Shown: piece after piece, positions 1 to 9,900 of the stretch
How positions within the stretch are numbered: position 1 is the stretch's first letter
Layout of the letters: each line of letters opens with the position of its first letter
Source: CAYXVF01 sp964468125
GTDB lineage: Bacteria; Myxococcota; XYA12-FULL-58-9; CAYXVF01
Length of the DNA stretch: 63,263 nt
Reading direction: 5' to 3'
Assembly: GCA_964468125.1 (NCBI GenBank)
Contig: CAYXVF010000025.1
Coordinates: 1 to 63,263 of the forward strand
The notes under the pieces: model-generated
Told to the model about the DNA's origin: nothing
What the model saw: the letters and a program-made list of their open reading frames with translations, nothing else
Databases searched by the model: none
Made by a program: the position numbers and the translations under genes

Positions 1-16
1 CCCGGTCCCGGTCCCG

Positions 17-1333
17 GTGGAGTTTCCCGCCGACCCTCCGACGGGTCCGGCGCCGGACGCCCGCCCGCACACCGTTCCCCTAGAAGGTGCGTTTCGGACG
101 CGGGCAGCGAACCGCGAGTCCGGCAGGCCGGAGACACGCGCGACGGAACCCCGTGCGTACGAACCGGTCGGGTTTGAGCGCTTCGAAGCGGCCCGCGATC
201 TCTATGAGTTGGACGCGATACTCACGCAAGACCCCGCTCTTCTGGCGCTCTTCCAGGCCAACCGAAGCCAGATGCTCGCCGCGGTTGAAGGGGTACTGCC
301 GGCGGATCTCTCGTCGCTCGGCCCGAATGAGCTCGCGACCGTCTTGGCCGAGCTCCAGGACCGCGCGAGCGAGACGGCCACCACCGTCGCAAAAATCCCG
401 GACGATGCCCTGGTCTTTCGCCAAGCGATGATGGGCGAGCTCAACGCGCGCATGCTCGACGTCGTCGAAGTCGAGCTCTCGAGCCATCCGGCGTTTCCGG
501 GAGGCACGGCCAACTGGCAGGTTCTGGCCCGCGACTTCGGTCTGGCCTGGAACATCGCGAACGAGGACATCGCAGAGTACGGTTCGAACTGGGACGACAT
601 TCGCGATCCCTCCCATCCGTTTGGCTCGAGACGAGGGGGCGAAATCGAGACCCTGAGTTTCTTTCTGCCGGTGGCGCCGCTCGACCGTCCGCTGCCGGAC
701 ACGATTCCGACTGCCATGAACACACTCTTTCCGGAGCAGGATGCCTCGGAGATCGAGGTCTACGTCACCGACGAGCCGGCGCATACGGCGCGCGGACAGA
801 ATTTCTTCTCCGTGCCCCTCGTGAACCTCGGCCACATTCACGCCGCGTTGGGCGCTGACGCGAATCCCGAGCGTGCTCGCTGGGAGGAAGACCGAATCAT
901 CGCGAATGAGATGGCGCACGCCGCCTTCGATCGGGCCTATCCCGATTTTGGCGAGCGGGAGTACGATTTCCCGGCCTTCGGCGCGCTCGAAGAGCCCACC
1001 CCATCGATGGTGTATGAGCTCGCGTCCGATGCGGTGTCGGTGCAGCTGTCCCGAACCCCGATCGCAGACACCTTCGGCAGCGCCGAGCCGAACTACGCGC
1101 TCACCCGCGAGGTCGTTCGCTCCGCATTGCTGGACTTTGGGTTCACCGACGAGCAGCTCGAAGCGCTCGAGGGCTTGTCGACGCAACGCAGTCGCACCGG
1201 CATCTTGCTCGCGTTTGCGGGAGGGCTGGGAGGCATCGACGAGTTGCGCGACACGGTGCGCACGAGGTTGATGGAGCAGGCCCAGACGTACTTGGGCCAC
1301 GTCGCCGAAGCCCATCGCGCCGCACAACCCTAG
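17..1333 (+). CDS. Hypothetical protein, possibly a degenerate metallopeptidase-like protein; start may lie upstream
   Basis: This is a 438-residue reading frame beginning at a GTG only 16 bases inside the window. The 16 upstream bases (a CCCGGT-type repeat) hold no in-frame stop and would encode alternating Val-Pro, so the protein may be 5'-truncated here. Residues 1-50 are Pro/Arg-rich and look disordered. The rest looks globular, alpha-helical and acidic. Near residue 297 the motif ANEMAHAAFD resembles the HExxH zinc-peptidase signature with the first His replaced by Asn (codon AAT, one base from CAT). There is no signal peptide in the visible part. It sits 24 bp before a convergent gene interrupted by an assembly gap. 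I do not recognise the family; any protease link rests on one short motif. Confidence 0.6.
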   Translation: MEFPADPPTGPAPDARPHTVPLEGAFRTRAANRESGRPETRATEPRAYEPVGFERFEAARDLYELDAILTQDPALLALFQANRSQMLAAVEGVLPADLSSLGPNELATVLAELQDRASETATTVAKIPDDALVFRQAMMGELNARMLDVVEVELSSHPAFPGGTANWQVLARDFGLAWNIANEDIAEYGSNWDDIRDPSHPFGSRRGGEIETLSFFLPVAPLDRPLPDTIPTAMNTLFPEQDASEIEVYVTDEPAHTARGQNFFSVPLVNLGHIHAALGADANPERARWEEDRIIANEMAHAAFDRAYPDFGEREYDFPAFGALEEPTPSMVYELASDAVSVQLSRTPIADTFGSAEPNYALTREVVRSALLDFGFTDEQLEALEGLSTQRSRTGILLAFAGGLGGIDELRDTVRTRLMEQAQTYLGHVAEAHRAAQP

Positions 1334-1357
1334 AAGCGCGGACACGACGCCGGGGCT

Positions 1358-2457
1358 TCAGGCCGGGTCGTCGAATTGACCCATCGAGAGGTCGAAGAGT
1401 TCCGGAGAAACGAGAGGCGCTGGACCGAGGAGGATTCCCAGCGCGTCGAGCCCCTGTTCACGCGCTCGGATCACCAGGGACCTCCGGTCGATGTCCGTCG
1501 CATCGAGGATGGCGTCAAAGAGCGGTCCTTCGGGGAGCGGGCCGCGAGTCACGTGAAGAGCACCGAAGAGCCCGACGATCGGTCCGGCGACGCGCTGCCG
1601 GATACCGACGATCCGATCCGACATGATCGCGTCCCGCGACCGAGCATCATCGTGGTCCAGCTGATCCACGAAACGGATCGGGATGCCGCGCTCGAGTGCG
1701 GCCCAGAGCATCTCCAGTGACTCGGTGTGACGCCGCGACGGCAAATCCGGTGAAAAGGAACCGAGGATGTTCGACACGGACTCATCCGCGGTATCGATGA
1801 ATTGGCGCATCGCCGTGTATACCTGCAACCGCCGCTCTTCGGGCCGAAAATCTGCGAGCGCGCGATGAAGTGCCACGACCTCGTCGAAGGAGCCCTGGAG
1901 AGAGTGGTCCGACTCCAGGACGAGCGCCCCGACGGCGGCTGGGCCTCCTTCGAGNNNNNNNNNNNNNNNNNNNNNNNNNNNNNNNNNNNNNNNNNNNNNN
2001 NNNNNNNNNNNNNNNNNNNNNNNNNNNNNNNNNNNNNNNNNNNNNNNNNNNNNNGCAGCAGCTCTTCGAGAGCCTGGCGCTCGAAGCGGAGGCCATTGGC
2101 GATAATGGGCTCTCGCGAGTGGGTTTCGAGGAATCCCTCGAGCACGTCGATCGCGAGTTGCACGTTGCTCTCGTTTGTGAAGTTGCGAAACGCGCCAGCA
2201 ACCTGAGTCGCTCCCGCCTCCTCGAGCGCGTGCGCAGTCCAGCTCGCTTCGCGCGGGGTCAAGGGGTACCCCCTCCGCGCGCGCATCGCGTCCGAGAGCT
2301 GCCCGGGGTCGGTTGAAAGCAATCGGTCGTCCGCCATAAGTCCGAGGTCACGCGCCAGACGTTCGGCGGGTACACCGTCTTCGGGGGTCGCGCGCCCGTC
2401 CTCGTTGAGGTCGTAGGGCGCCAATGCGCGCATGAAGTCGAGGTAGCCGATGGGCAT
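1358..2457 (-). CDS. Hypothetical protein with EF-hand-like N-terminus and possible Tiki/ChaN-like C-terminus, interrupted by an assembly gap
   Basis: The N-terminal part starts at ATG 2457. It carries an EF-hand-like loop (DLNEDGRATPED, about residues 16-27) and helical sequence up to the run of Ns at 1955-2054. The C-terminal part emerges from the gap in a different frame and runs to a stop at 1358. It contains ALVLESDHS, then DQLDHDDARSRDAIMSDRI, then GLFGALHVTRGP. That order (a strand with an acidic end, an RDxxM-like helix, a G-x-H strand) recalls the Tiki/erythromycin-esterase-like superfamily. The frame difference across exactly 100 Ns is best explained by an arbitrary gap length, so I treat the two parts as one gene. 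No signal peptide is visible. The functional assignment is tentative. Confidence 0.5.
1955..2054. other. Assembly gap (100 Ns)
   Basis: Exactly 100 undetermined bases, a usual placeholder for a gap of unknown size. It falls inside the coding sequence described at 1358-2457, and the reading frames on its two sides do not agree at this length. Confidence 0.99.
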
Positions 2458-2578
2458 GGATAGCGAACCTAGCGCGAATCGTGGGCCATCGGTCAACGAA
2501 AGTCGACCCGTGCCCGCATTCGAACGACCAACGCCGGCACGGAGCCGGCGATGGAAGGAGTACGCGGTTGCCCACGTC

Positions 2579-5500
2579 TCAGTAGAGCTCGCGCACCTCG
2601 GAGAAGGGCTGCACCAGCACCCCGTCGTCACGGAAGCCGACCACCGCGCCGTTGCCCTCGGTGCTCAGGTTCAGGAGCAAACGCGGCGCCATGTGAATCT
2701 CGTAGGTCTCGCCGTTGTCGATCGCAGAATCCCATAAGCGCGGGTCGTCCGAGCTAAACGCCGTGTAGCGCAGGTGGCGAGGCTCGAAGGTGCCGTCACC
2801 CCGGCCCTTGGCCACGTGCACACCGCGGTCGTCGATGCCGACGATGTCCACGATCCCGTCACCGGTCACGTCGCGCGCCTGGCGCAGATCCACCTCGGAG
2901 CGCTGCGCCTCTTCGCTGTAATCGTAGTAGGTCCAACCGGCGTCGCGGTTGAAGTCGAGCACCGCGGTGTGCTCGATCGCCAGTGACGCGTGCCCGGCGG
3001 TAGAGGTGTTGAGGGAAACGACGGTGAACGGATTCGCAAATCCGATCACGTCGAGGCGCCCGTCGTTGTCGACGTCCACGAGCAGTCGCGGCTGATCGCG
3101 GTACCAGCCGGTGCGCGTGGAGTAGGCGTCCGAAACTCTCTCGCGCCCGGAGAAGGTGCCGTCGATGTGGCCGAGCGCCACCCAGGTCCCGCCGTCTCCG
3201 AAGCCGACGACGTCCGGCACTTGGTCACCGTCGAAGTCGACGACGTGGCGCGGACCGGACCAGCCCCGATTGCGGCCGAGGTCCTCGGAGGCCACGCGGT
3301 AGTCGTCACAGCCATTGCCGTTGTTGCGTGCGTACTCGGTCCGCCGCTCGAAGCCGACGATGTCCGGCAAGCCGTCGAGGTTCATGTCAGCGAAGATCCG
3401 CGGGCTGCTCTCGCCGCCGTAGCCGAGGCGCGCTCCGAAGTGGTTCACCCAGAGGCGCTCAGCCCCGAAGGCCGAGGAGCAATTCGAGAGCACCGCCTGG
3501 CCGCTGTAGTCATTGAACGCGATCACGTCGTCGCAGTTGTCTCCGTTCAGGTCGACCACATAGCGCTCGTGACCGTAGTCGCCGTAACCGGCGGCGTTGC
3601 CGAGGTCCGAGCTCCAACGGGAGATCTGCAGGCCGCCCGATTCATCGATGATGCCGACGTAGATCCCGTCGTCCGCGAAGCCGATGAGGTCCTCGCGCCC
3701 ATCGCCGTTCACGTCGCCCGCCGTCCGCGCGTTCAACCGGGCAAAGCCCGGGACGAACGCGTCTTCGTAGAGCACTTCGGCGGAGTGGTTGAGCCGCAAG
3801 ACGCGGCGCGCCTCGTACCCATCGACGTCCACCGCACTGATCTCGACCGTGTGCCGTCCCTTCTCAAAGCAGTGCGACTGGGCGAGGGGCAGCTCCCGAG
3901 CGACCGGCCGCGCCACGTACGGCACAGAGCCGTCGCCCCAGTCGATGCGCACAGTGTCGAGCGCCTCGGAGGAGACCACCCGGGCCGAGAGGTCGAAGCA
4001 ATCCATCGTCCCCTGCTCCAGGTTCGCTCCCGCGATCACCACCGGGTAGGCGCCGTCGACGATTTCATCGATGTCGTCGGTCAGACCGTCATCGTCCGTG
4101 TCCGGGTCGTAGGGGTCGGTCCCCTTCAGTCGCTCACCCGCATCATCGAGCCCGTCCCCGTCCCGATCCGAGGCGGTGGGGTCGGAATAGACCCGGTAGG
4201 CGGTGCTGGCGGTGCGCACCATCCAGCCCTCAACCGCTTCCTCGAAGTCCGTGAGGGCGTCGTCGTCGCTGTGGGCGGACTCGGGATCGCTGCGGTGAAG
4301 CAGCTCCTCGCGGTCGATCAGCCCGTCATGGTCCGAGTCGCGCACCAACACGAGCTGCACCGCGTCGCCCGCTTCGAGCACGACCTCTTCGAAGTGCGTC
4401 GTGCCGTCGCCGAAACCACGCGGTGAGCCGAACGCGTACCAGAGCTGGCGAACGCTTTCGTCGTAGGTGTAGCCGTCGAGCATCGCGAGGGTGTTCGGGC
4501 CCCGGGTCCCGTCGCGGCGATAGCCCGGCTCGGTCGCGAAGGGCAGCTCGAGGATCTCGAGGGCACGGGCCATCGTGATCCCGAGGGCGCGTCCCGCTTC
4601 ATCGCGAGCGACATTGGTGGCGACATGAAAGCGCTGCGCCTCTTGCTCGGGCCCGTAGTCCACGATCACGAGCGCGGTCTGGGTGAGCGTCGTTTGGGTG
4701 ATGAAGGCGTAGTTGCGCTCCTCTTCGTCGACCAAATCGTAGGTGCCGACCTCGAAGAAGAGGCCGGAGGGATTGTCGATCAGCTCGAGGGCTCGCCGCG
4801 CGGGCACGTCGAGTGCGACGGTGAGTGTGCCCGTGCTCTTCCCGCCGCTCAGAGAAACCGAAGACTCGAGCGGACGGGTCGTCCCGAGAGTTGCGAAGCG
4901 GCCATCCCCGCGCCGCTGAACCACGGTGAGCAAGATGTCGTTCAGGGTGTAGCTGATGTCCGAGGGGTTTGAGATCCTGAAGCCCATGGTGATCGTCCCG
5001 CCCCGGGTCTCGGAGCCGCTGAAGCACTCACGGGTGTTGCTCTGCTGCAGCTCGCGCTGGGCCCGACTCGCCGAGCTGCTGGTGAAGCTCGTGGAGCGCT
5101 CCTGCGTGTTGGAGACCGAGCTGCTAGCGGTCGCGCTGACCTCGGAAGATGCGCTCGGCGGAAAAGCCTGGGACGAAACGGTGGCGCTCACCTCGACGGA
5201 GGCCTCCACGGTCGTCCGCGTCGCCCGCGAATCGCTCTTGCTGTAGCTCGTCTCCTGCGCCTCGAGAGTGGACGCGAAGGTGGTGGCGCTGTTGCTGCAG
5301 TTCTCCGATTCGGTGGTGTCGAGCACCACGTCCACGTCGCCCACGAACTGAATGTTCATGACCGGCACGTCCGCGACGAGCGGGTTGAATCCGCCGTTTT
5401 GGTACTCCTCGAAATCGGTCAACGCATCGCCATCGGTGTCGGGCATGAGGGGCGAGGTGCCCAGGAGGCGCTCCTGGCCGTTCGTGAGACCGTCGCCGTC

Positions 5501-5647
5501 TTTGTCTTCATCATCGTCGAGATCGGGCGCGGGTCCTTCCCGGGTCGACGGAACGTTTTGATTCTTCTGGGCTTCCGGGAGCTCGTCGGCGCTGCCGCAG
5601 GCAGCGACGATGCTCAAGAGGGCCATCATGGTCATTCGCTTCAACAT
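2579..5647 (-). CDS. Large secreted lipoprotein with TSP3-type calcium repeats and FG-GAP/VCBS repeats
   Basis: A 1022-residue protein starting at ATG 5647. An AAGGA ribosome site lies 7 bases upstream, so the in-frame TTG at 5662 is not preferred. The N-terminus is a lipoprotein signal with a lipobox-like IVAAC. Next come Asp-rich thrombospondin-type-3 calcium motifs (DKDGDGLTNGQERL, DTDGDALTDFEE), a Ser/Thr-rich stretch of about 100 residues, and two more TSP3-like blocks in mid-protein (DSDHDGLIDREE, DRDGDGLDDAGERL). The C-terminal 350 residues hold about six FG-GAP/VCBS repeats (GDVNGDGREDLIGF, DFDGDQVPDVVGF, VDVDNDGRLDVIGF), which form a beta-propeller in known families. It is probably anchored in or exposed from the outer membrane and stabilised by calcium, with an adhesin or integrin-like role. 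The ligand is unknown. Confidence 0.85.
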   Translation of the reverse strand: MLKRMTMMALLSIVAACGSADELPEAQKNQNVPSTREGPAPDLDDDEDKDGDGLTNGQERLLGTSPLMPDTDGDALTDFEEYQNGGFNPLVADVPVMNIQFVGDVDVVLDTTESENCSNSATTFASTLEAQETSYSKSDSRATRTTVEASVEVSATVSSQAFPPSASSEVSATASSSVSNTQERSTSFTSSSASRAQRELQQSNTRECFSGSETRGGTITMGFRISNPSDISYTLNDILLTVVQRRGDGRFATLGTTRPLESSVSLSGGKSTGTLTVALDVPARRALELIDNPSGLFFEVGTYDLVDEEERNYAFITQTTLTQTALVIVDYGPEQEAQRFHVATNVARDEAGRALGITMARALEILELPFATEPGYRRDGTRGPNTLAMLDGYTYDESVRQLWYAFGSPRGFGDGTTHFEEVVLEAGDAVQLVLVRDSDHDGLIDREELLHRSDPESAHSDDDALTDFEEAVEGWMVRTASTAYRVYSDPTASDRDGDGLDDAGERLKGTDPYDPDTDDDGLTDDIDEIVDGAYPVVIAGANLEQGTMDCFDLSARVVSSEALDTVRIDWGDGSVPYVARPVARELPLAQSHCFEKGRHTVEISAVDVDGYEARRVLRLNHSAEVLYEDAFVPGFARLNARTAGDVNGDGREDLIGFADDGIYVGIIDESGGLQISRWSSDLGNAAGYGDYGHERYVVDLNGDNCDDVIAFNDYSGQAVLSNCSSAFGAERLWVNHFGARLGYGGESSPRIFADMNLDGLPDIVGFERRTEYARNNGNGCDDYRVASEDLGRNRGWSGPRHVVDFDGDQVPDVVGFGDGGTWVALGHIDGTFSGRERVSDAYSTRTGWYRDQPRLLVDVDNDGRLDVIGFANPFTVVSLNTSTAGHASLAIEHTAVLDFNRDAGWTYYDYSEEAQRSEVDLRQARDVTGDGIVDIVGIDDRGVHVAKGRGDGTFEPRHLRYTAFSSDDPRLWDSAIDNGETYEIHMAPRLLLNLSTEGNGAVVGFRDDGVLVQPFSEVRELY

Positions 5648-5907
5648 CTTCGTATCCTTCAAAATCGCCGGAAAACCGGGCGAGAGTGCAGATTTCCAGG
5701 CTTCTGAGACCCCCTACGGGCGAGCGAGCAATCTGGGCCGGTGGAAACGAAGAAAATCGGAGAAATGGGGCGGCCGAGTGGATCGACCAGGAAGCCGATG
5801 GTTCGGCGAATGACGCGAAACGAAAAAGAGCGACATGTGTAACCATTCTGTTTGGCGCGCGGGTACGAAACCGAGCGCGCCCGATGGCCGCGCGGACCGG
5901 AGAGAAC

Positions 5908-6882
5908 ATGACGCACATCGCTCGAATGGGTGCTCCGGGGCCGCTCGTCCTCCCCGAGGGAGACGAAGTCGGTCAGGCCGTCTCTGAGAGGCGCTCCGCC
6001 GACGGAGAAACCCCCGAGCTTCCGCCGCGGGGTGAGGATGCGCGCAGTTCGACCCTCGCGGACGGTTTGCCGGAAGGACAGATGGTCGCGCAGCTCTTGC
6101 CCTCCGGTGAGGACATCGACATTCGCCGGTCTCTCCGGAACCTGCTCCAGAACACCGGCGCTGTCGTCTTCGACAGCTTCAACATCTACATGGGGAACGA
6201 CACGGAGGGGATGAACGGGGTTTCGGGCTTTGACCCGGTTCGGCAGGCGGAAGTGAACATTCGCATGCGCGAGGTGGAGGGGCTCCCGGACACCGTGCCC
6301 CAAGCCGAGCTCGACCGTGCGGCGCGAGAAAAGGCACAGGACGATCGCGAGCACGCGGGTGCGCTCCGCGAATACAATCGCGCAAACGGCACGAATCATC
6401 AGAACCTGCGGGAATGGTCCGAAGACCTCGGCTTCTATGGCTCAACCAATCACCATACCTGGGCCGCTGCCGCAGAGGCGCGAACGGGCGGTCGGATCCC
6501 CGCCTCCTGGTGGATGGAAACCTTCCCCTTCGGTGGCGCCGCGGGAGGCGGGCCCAACGTGCTCCAGAGCGGCAACCAGGTGATCGACGAGCTGTTCGGA
6601 GGCGAGTACCCAGGGAGTCTATCGCGCATTGGGATCGCCCACGATACGGACTGGGCCCTGGGACGCTACTTCGGCGTCGGCCCGCTGGCGGCGCTCGACG
6701 GCGCGCCGATCCCGGACACCGGCGTCCCGGAGCAGGTTCGCTTGAGCCGCGGGAAGCCGCGCGTCGTAGGCGACTTTCCTCTCGGCTACGTCGGACTCTT
6801 CCCGGTCGGTGACGCCCGCTACGACAGCATCGACTCCTATGTGAACGGCCATCCGGACTGGAACGTGCAATTCTACGACTGA
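5908..6882 (+). CDS. Hypothetical protein with a phospholipase A2-like His-Asp motif
   Basis: A 324-residue frame. ATG 5908 is chosen because GGAGAG lies just upstream; in-frame codons extend further 5' but are Arg-rich and unconvincing. Residues 1-70 are Gly/Pro/Glu-rich and probably disordered. The C-terminal half contains FGGAAGGGPN followed by SRIGIAHDTDWALGRYFGVG (about residues 242-261). A Gly-rich loop followed by a helix with a central His-Asp pair is the pattern of phospholipase A2 catalytic helices, including those in bacterial and phage proteins. There are no Cys pairs and no signal peptide, so secretion would need a signal-independent route. It lies between a divergent FG-GAP lipoprotein and the convergent mfd gene. 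The enzymatic call is speculative; that it is a gene is better supported. Confidence 0.6.
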   Translation: MTHIARMGAPGPLVLPEGDEVGQAVSERRSADGETPELPPRGEDARSSTLADGLPEGQMVAQLLPSGEDIDIRRSLRNLLQNTGAVVFDSFNIYMGNDTEGMNGVSGFDPVRQAEVNIRMREVEGLPDTVPQAELDRAAREKAQDDREHAGALREYNRANGTNHQNLREWSEDLGFYGSTNHHTWAAAAEARTGGRIPASWWMETFPFGGAAGGGPNVLQSGNQVIDELFGGEYPGSLSRIGIAHDTDWALGRYFGVGPLAALDGAPIPDTGVPEQVRLSRGKPRVVGDFPLGYVGLFPVGDARYDSIDSYVNGHPDWNVQFYD

Positions 6883-6907
6883 GACTGCGGCGCGGGGCGG
6901 TCTCGAC

Positions 6908-9900
6908 CTATGATGTATTGGCGACGCGGAGCTGGCCCACTTCGTGGCGGACCGCGCGGAGGAAGGTGCGGTCGTCCGTGCCTTCGCTCGGCACGATCAC
7001 CCCGACCTTGCCCGAGGGCAGGAGCACGTAGCGGTTGGGCTCCCTTTGGGCCCGGCGCGCGAGGTCCACACCATCCAGAGGCGGATCTGCAATGAAGGTC
7101 ATCGAGATCTTCACCTGCTCCTCCACCAACGCCGCTGAGAGACTCGTCGCTCCGAGGCGCTTGAGGCGCCGTCGAACGACCATCACCTCCGCCAGGTTTT
7201 CGACCTCGGTCGGCGCCTTGCCGTAGCGCTCCTCGATCTCGCTCACCACGTCGAAAACTGCCTCGTCCGAGGGTGCACTCGCCATGCGCTGGTAGAAGTC
7301 GAGGCGGAGCATCGGGTCGGGCAGATATTTCTCCGGCAACACCGCCGCCACCGGCAGCTTGATCTCCGGCTCTACGCTCTCGGTGCGCTCCTGCGCGCCC
7401 TTCGCGCGCTCCACCGCCTCACCCAGAAGCTCCGTGTAGAGCTCGTAGCCGACTGCCGCGATGTGCCCGGACTGGCTCTTGCCCAAGAGGTCCCCGGCTC
7501 CGCGCAGCTCGAGGTCTTGGCTGGCGATCTGAAAGCCACTGCCCAACTCGCTGAATCGCTTGAGCACGTTCAATCGCTCCGCCGCCTCCCGCGGGATGCG
7601 CTCGCCCCGGGGCAAGAGCAGGTACGCGTAGGCGCGATCACGACCGCGGCCGATGCGGCCTCGGAGCTGATAGAGCTGGCTCATGCCGAACTGATCGGCC
7701 CGGTCGACGATCATCGTATTGACCGACGGAATGTCGATGCCACTCTCGATGATCGCCGTGCAGACCATGACGTTATAGTCGCGGCGCACGAAGTCGACCA
7801 TGATCCGCTCGAGCTCCGCGCCACTCATTTGCCCGTGCGCGACCGCGACGCGCGCCTCGGGCACCTTGCTGCGGACCAGGTCCGCCAAGGGGTCGATCGA
7901 GCTCACCCGGTTGTGCACCACAAAAACCTGGCCGCCGCGCTTCAGCTCCCGCTCGATCGCCTCGCGCACGAGCTCTTCGTCGAAGCGGGTCACCTCCGTG
8001 CGGATCCCCGTCCGCTCGGCCGGAGGCGTCTGAATGATCGAGAGGTCACGGATCCCGATGCTCGCCATGTGCAGGGTGCGCGGGATGGGAGTCGCGCTCA
8101 TCGCGAGCACGTGGACCTGGGCCCGCAGTTGCTTGATCCGCTCCTTCTGCCGCACGCCAAAGCGCTGCTCTTCATCGATGATCAAGAGCCCGAGGTCTTT
8201 GAACGCCACGTCCGCCGAGAGCATGCGGTGTGTCCCGATGAGCACGTCGAGCTCTCCCGTGCGCAGGCGACGAGCGATTTCCTTCGCCTCCTTCGTCGAC
8301 CGAAAGCGCGAGAGAACCTCCACACGTACCGGGAAGCCCTCGAAGCGCTCGCGAAATCGCAGCCCGTGCTGCTCCGCGAGCACGGTCGTGGGGACGAGGA
8401 CCGCGACCTGCTTGCCCGCAATCGCCGCGAGGAACGCCGCGCGGATCGCGACCTCGGTCTTGCCGAAGCCGACGTCTCCGACGATGAGCCGATCCATCGG
8501 CGGCCCCGCGGTGAGATCGTTCACGACGTCGTCGATCGCTCTTTGCTGGTCCGGCGTTTCCTCGAAGGGAAAGCGCGCCTCGAAGCTGCGGAAGAGATCG
8601 TCCGGCGGGGGCAGCTTGAAGCCGGGCCGCATCTTGCGCTGCGCCTGCACCGCGAGCAGCTCGTGCGCCAAGGCGAGCACCGCGTCCTTGACCCGCTGCT
8701 TCGCACGCTCCCAGCGTGTGCCGCCGAGCTTGTCGAGCTTCGCCGACTCCTTCGACCCCTGATAACGCTGGAGCAGATTGAGCCGGTAGACCGGCAGGTA
8801 GAGCTTGTCCCCGTCCGCATACTCGAGATGCACGTAGTCGCCGTCGACGCCGTTCAGGATCAGACGCTTCAATCCTTCGTAGCGGCCGATTCCGTGGTCC
8901 ACGTGCACGACCAGGTCGCCGTCGCGGAGGTCTCTGAGTGTTGTGAGACCATCGCTCGGAGCCTTCCGCTGACGCCGGCGACGGAGCGAACGCGGTGCGT
9001 GACCCAGGAGCTCGACGTCAGAGAGAAAGGCGACGCCGCGGTCCCGGTCGTAGAGGCCGGTCCCGAGCGGTGCGACGACGATTCCGTAGCCCGGACGTTT
9101 GGCGCCTCGGCCCATCCCACGGAGACTCGGCGTGCTGGGCAACAGCGGCAGATCGACCCCCCGAGCTCGCAGGAGCTCGCGCATGCGCTCGGCCTGCCCG
9201 CGGCTCTGGCAGCAAATGTAGAGATCGTCTTTCTTGCGGACCGCCCGGTCGATCGCATCGACGAGGGGGTCGAGGATCTCGCCGCGACTCGCATCCTCAC
9301 GCCTCGCGGTCATTTCGCGTGCGAGCTCGGACCACGGCTCGTAGGGAAGACGAACGGTGCGCGCGGAGCGGTCGTCGGCGAGGGGGACGACCGCCAATAC
9401 CGCACGCTCCTGGAGCGCCGCTTCCACGTCGCCGGGGGCGCTCAGGTGCTCGGCGACCTCCACGGCGAGCTGGCCGCGCCCGATCGCCTTGTCGCGCTCC
9501 GCCTCGGCGCGGGACCAACGCGACTCCAGGGTGCGAAAGAGTGTCTCCGGGTCGTCCAGCACCACATCGCAGCCCTCGACGAGGGCGTGCAGCATCGGGG
9601 CGTCGTCATCGTAGAAGGCGGGCCAGAGCACCTCGATGCCGAAGAAGTAGTTGCGCTGCTCGATGTCCTCGAGGGTCGTACGAAGCCTTCGCGACGGGAT
9701 CGCGATGTGCTCGGCGAGAGCGGTGAGCCGCTCAGTGGCACGAGCGGTGCGCTCGTCGTCGAACACGACTTCGCGGATCGGGTGGATCGAGAGCTCACCG
9801 TGGCTCTGGGTGGTGCGCTGGGAATCGGGCTCGAAGCTCTTGAGCGAGGCGATTTCGTCGCCAAAGAGGTCGATGCGGATCGGCTGCTCTTCCCCTGGCG

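Noticed and set aside
1549..2631. Open frame passing through the 100 Ns
   Set aside because: It joins two different frames through undetermined bases; the coding signal on the two sides lies in different frames, as described for 1358-2457.
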